From an uncultured Thiotrichaceae bacterium (lineage in GTDB: Bacteria; Pseudomonadota; Gammaproteobacteria; Thiotrichales; Thiotrichaceae), in the NCBI GenBank assembly GCA_937931765.1, contig CALHAO010000259.1, positions 1 to 5,707 of the forward strand: 5,707 bases of DNA. Direction: 5' to 3'. A program made the position numbers and the translations under genes. Position 1 is the stretch's first letter, and every line of letters starts with the position of its first letter. Shown here in pieces: positions 5,018 to 5,707 of this stretch. Below the pieces are notes generated by a model. The model made no database searches. It was not told the origin of the DNA and saw nothing but the letters and a program-made list of their open reading frames with translations.

Positions 5018-5707
5018 TTAGCTTTCACCCAGCTGTTTAGCCAATTGTTTTTCCAGCGCATTCACCCGCCGACTCAACTGGTCTAACTGCCGGAAGCGTA
5101 CTGCATTCCGCCGCCATGATGAATGATCATCAATAGTAGTACCGGACGAATAAACACCGGGTTCAGTAATAGAATTAATAACAAAACTGGTGGCAGTAAT
5201 CGTGGTGCCATCAGCAACCGTCAAATGACCAGCGATAGAACACATGCCGGAAATCTGGCAGCGGCTACCAATTTTCGCGCTACCCGCAATGCCCGTGCAA
5301 GCCGCAATCACCGTATGGTCACCAATCTGTACGTTGTGTGCAATATGGATCAGGTTATCCAGCTTTACACCATGACCAATGCGGGTATCCCCCATAGCAG
5401 CACGGTCGATAGTGGTATTTGCACCGATTTCCACATCATCACCGATAACTACCCTACCAACCTGAGGAATCTTATACCAACCGGATGGCTGCGGCACAAA
5501 CCCAAAACCATCAGCCCCCAGCACTACACCGGAATGCAGAATAACGCTGTCACCTACACACGTATCACTAGCCAGCGTCACGTTCGGATGCAACAAGCCA
5601 CCCGCACCAATCTGGCAACCAACACCGATGACACAACCAGCACTAATAATAGTGTTATCACCAATAGAACAACCACCGGCAATCACCGCATTCGCACCAA
5701 TATGTAC
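5018..5707 (-). CDS. lpxD: UDP-3-O-(3-hydroxyacyl)glucosamine N-acyltransferase (partial, 5' end outside window)
   Basis: Adds the second 3-hydroxyacyl chain, from ACP to the 2-amino group of UDP-3-O-acylglucosamine. The frame is open to the right edge (VHIGANAVIAGGCSIG...), so 229 residues are seen and about 110 of the usual 340, including the N-terminal uridine-binding domain, are missing. The visible part is the hexapeptide-repeat beta-helix, with the catalytic His in LIHIAHNVQIGDHT (His codon 5336-5338). The signature ITEPGVYSSG precedes a C-terminal helix (LDQLSRRVNALEKQLAKQ) expected to help trimerisation. The stop is TAA 5018-5020. The upstream neighbour is probably skp/bamA, outside the window. 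Confidence 0.96.
   Translation of the reverse strand, partial: VHIGANAVIAGGCSIGDNTIISAGCVIGVGCQIGAGGLLHPNVTLASDTCVGDSVILHSGVVLGADGFGFVPQPSGWYKIPQVGRVVIGDDVEIGANTTIDRAAMGDTRIGHGVKLDNLIHIAHNVQIGDHTVIAACTGIAGSAKIGSRCQISGMCSIAGHLTVADGTTITATSFVINSITEPGVYSSGTTIDDHSSWRRNAVRFRQLDQLSRRVNALEKQLAKQLGES

Overview
The window holds the end of a conserved gammaproteobacterial lipid A cluster, followed by a very unlike gene for a long collagen-like protein. Every gene I accept lies on the minus strand. Read in the direction of transcription (right to left) the order is lpxD (5' end cut off), fabZ, lpxA, lpxB, rnhB, then after about 260 bp the start of a collagen-like gene that runs off the left edge. The block lpxD-fabZ-lpxA-lpxB-rnhB matches the bamA-skp-lpxD-fabZ-lpxA-lpxB-rnhB-dnaE-accA region of Gammaproteobacteria such as Escherichia and Pseudomonas. 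The RNase HII and Lpx proteins look gammaproteobacterial. I cannot name a genus.

Lipid A block (1989-5707). The five genes are packed with gaps of 27, -4, 0 and 21 nt, so they are probably one transcript whose promoter lies outside the window. FabZ supplies 3-hydroxyacyl-ACP turnover. LpxA puts the first acyl chain on UDP-GlcNAc, LpxD the second, and LpxB condenses two sugars into the lipid A disaccharide. RNase HII is a housekeeping passenger. LpxA probably starts at a GTG that overlaps the fabZ stop. It has Met at the acyl-chain ruler position, which predicts a short (C10-type) chain.

Intergenic region (1743-1988). This AT-rich stretch contains several inverted repeats: a possible rnhB terminator, a large interrupted hairpin, and an 8-bp-stem hairpin just upstream of the next gene. 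On the plus strand there is an 18-of-19 match to the core of the phage T3 RNA polymerase promoter. I see no further gene here.

Collagen-like gene (1-1727). The frame is open from ATG 1727 to the left edge (575 codons, no stop). The protein has a Ser/Thr/Asn/Gln-rich start without a Sec signal peptide, a short amphipathic harpin-like helix in a Gly/Gln setting, one bacterial Ig/cadherin-like domain, and then at least 133 uninterrupted Gly-X-Y triplets. The DNA of the collagen part is built of nested repeats. It is probably a secreted or surface fibrous protein, and it sits where dnaE or accA is usually found.
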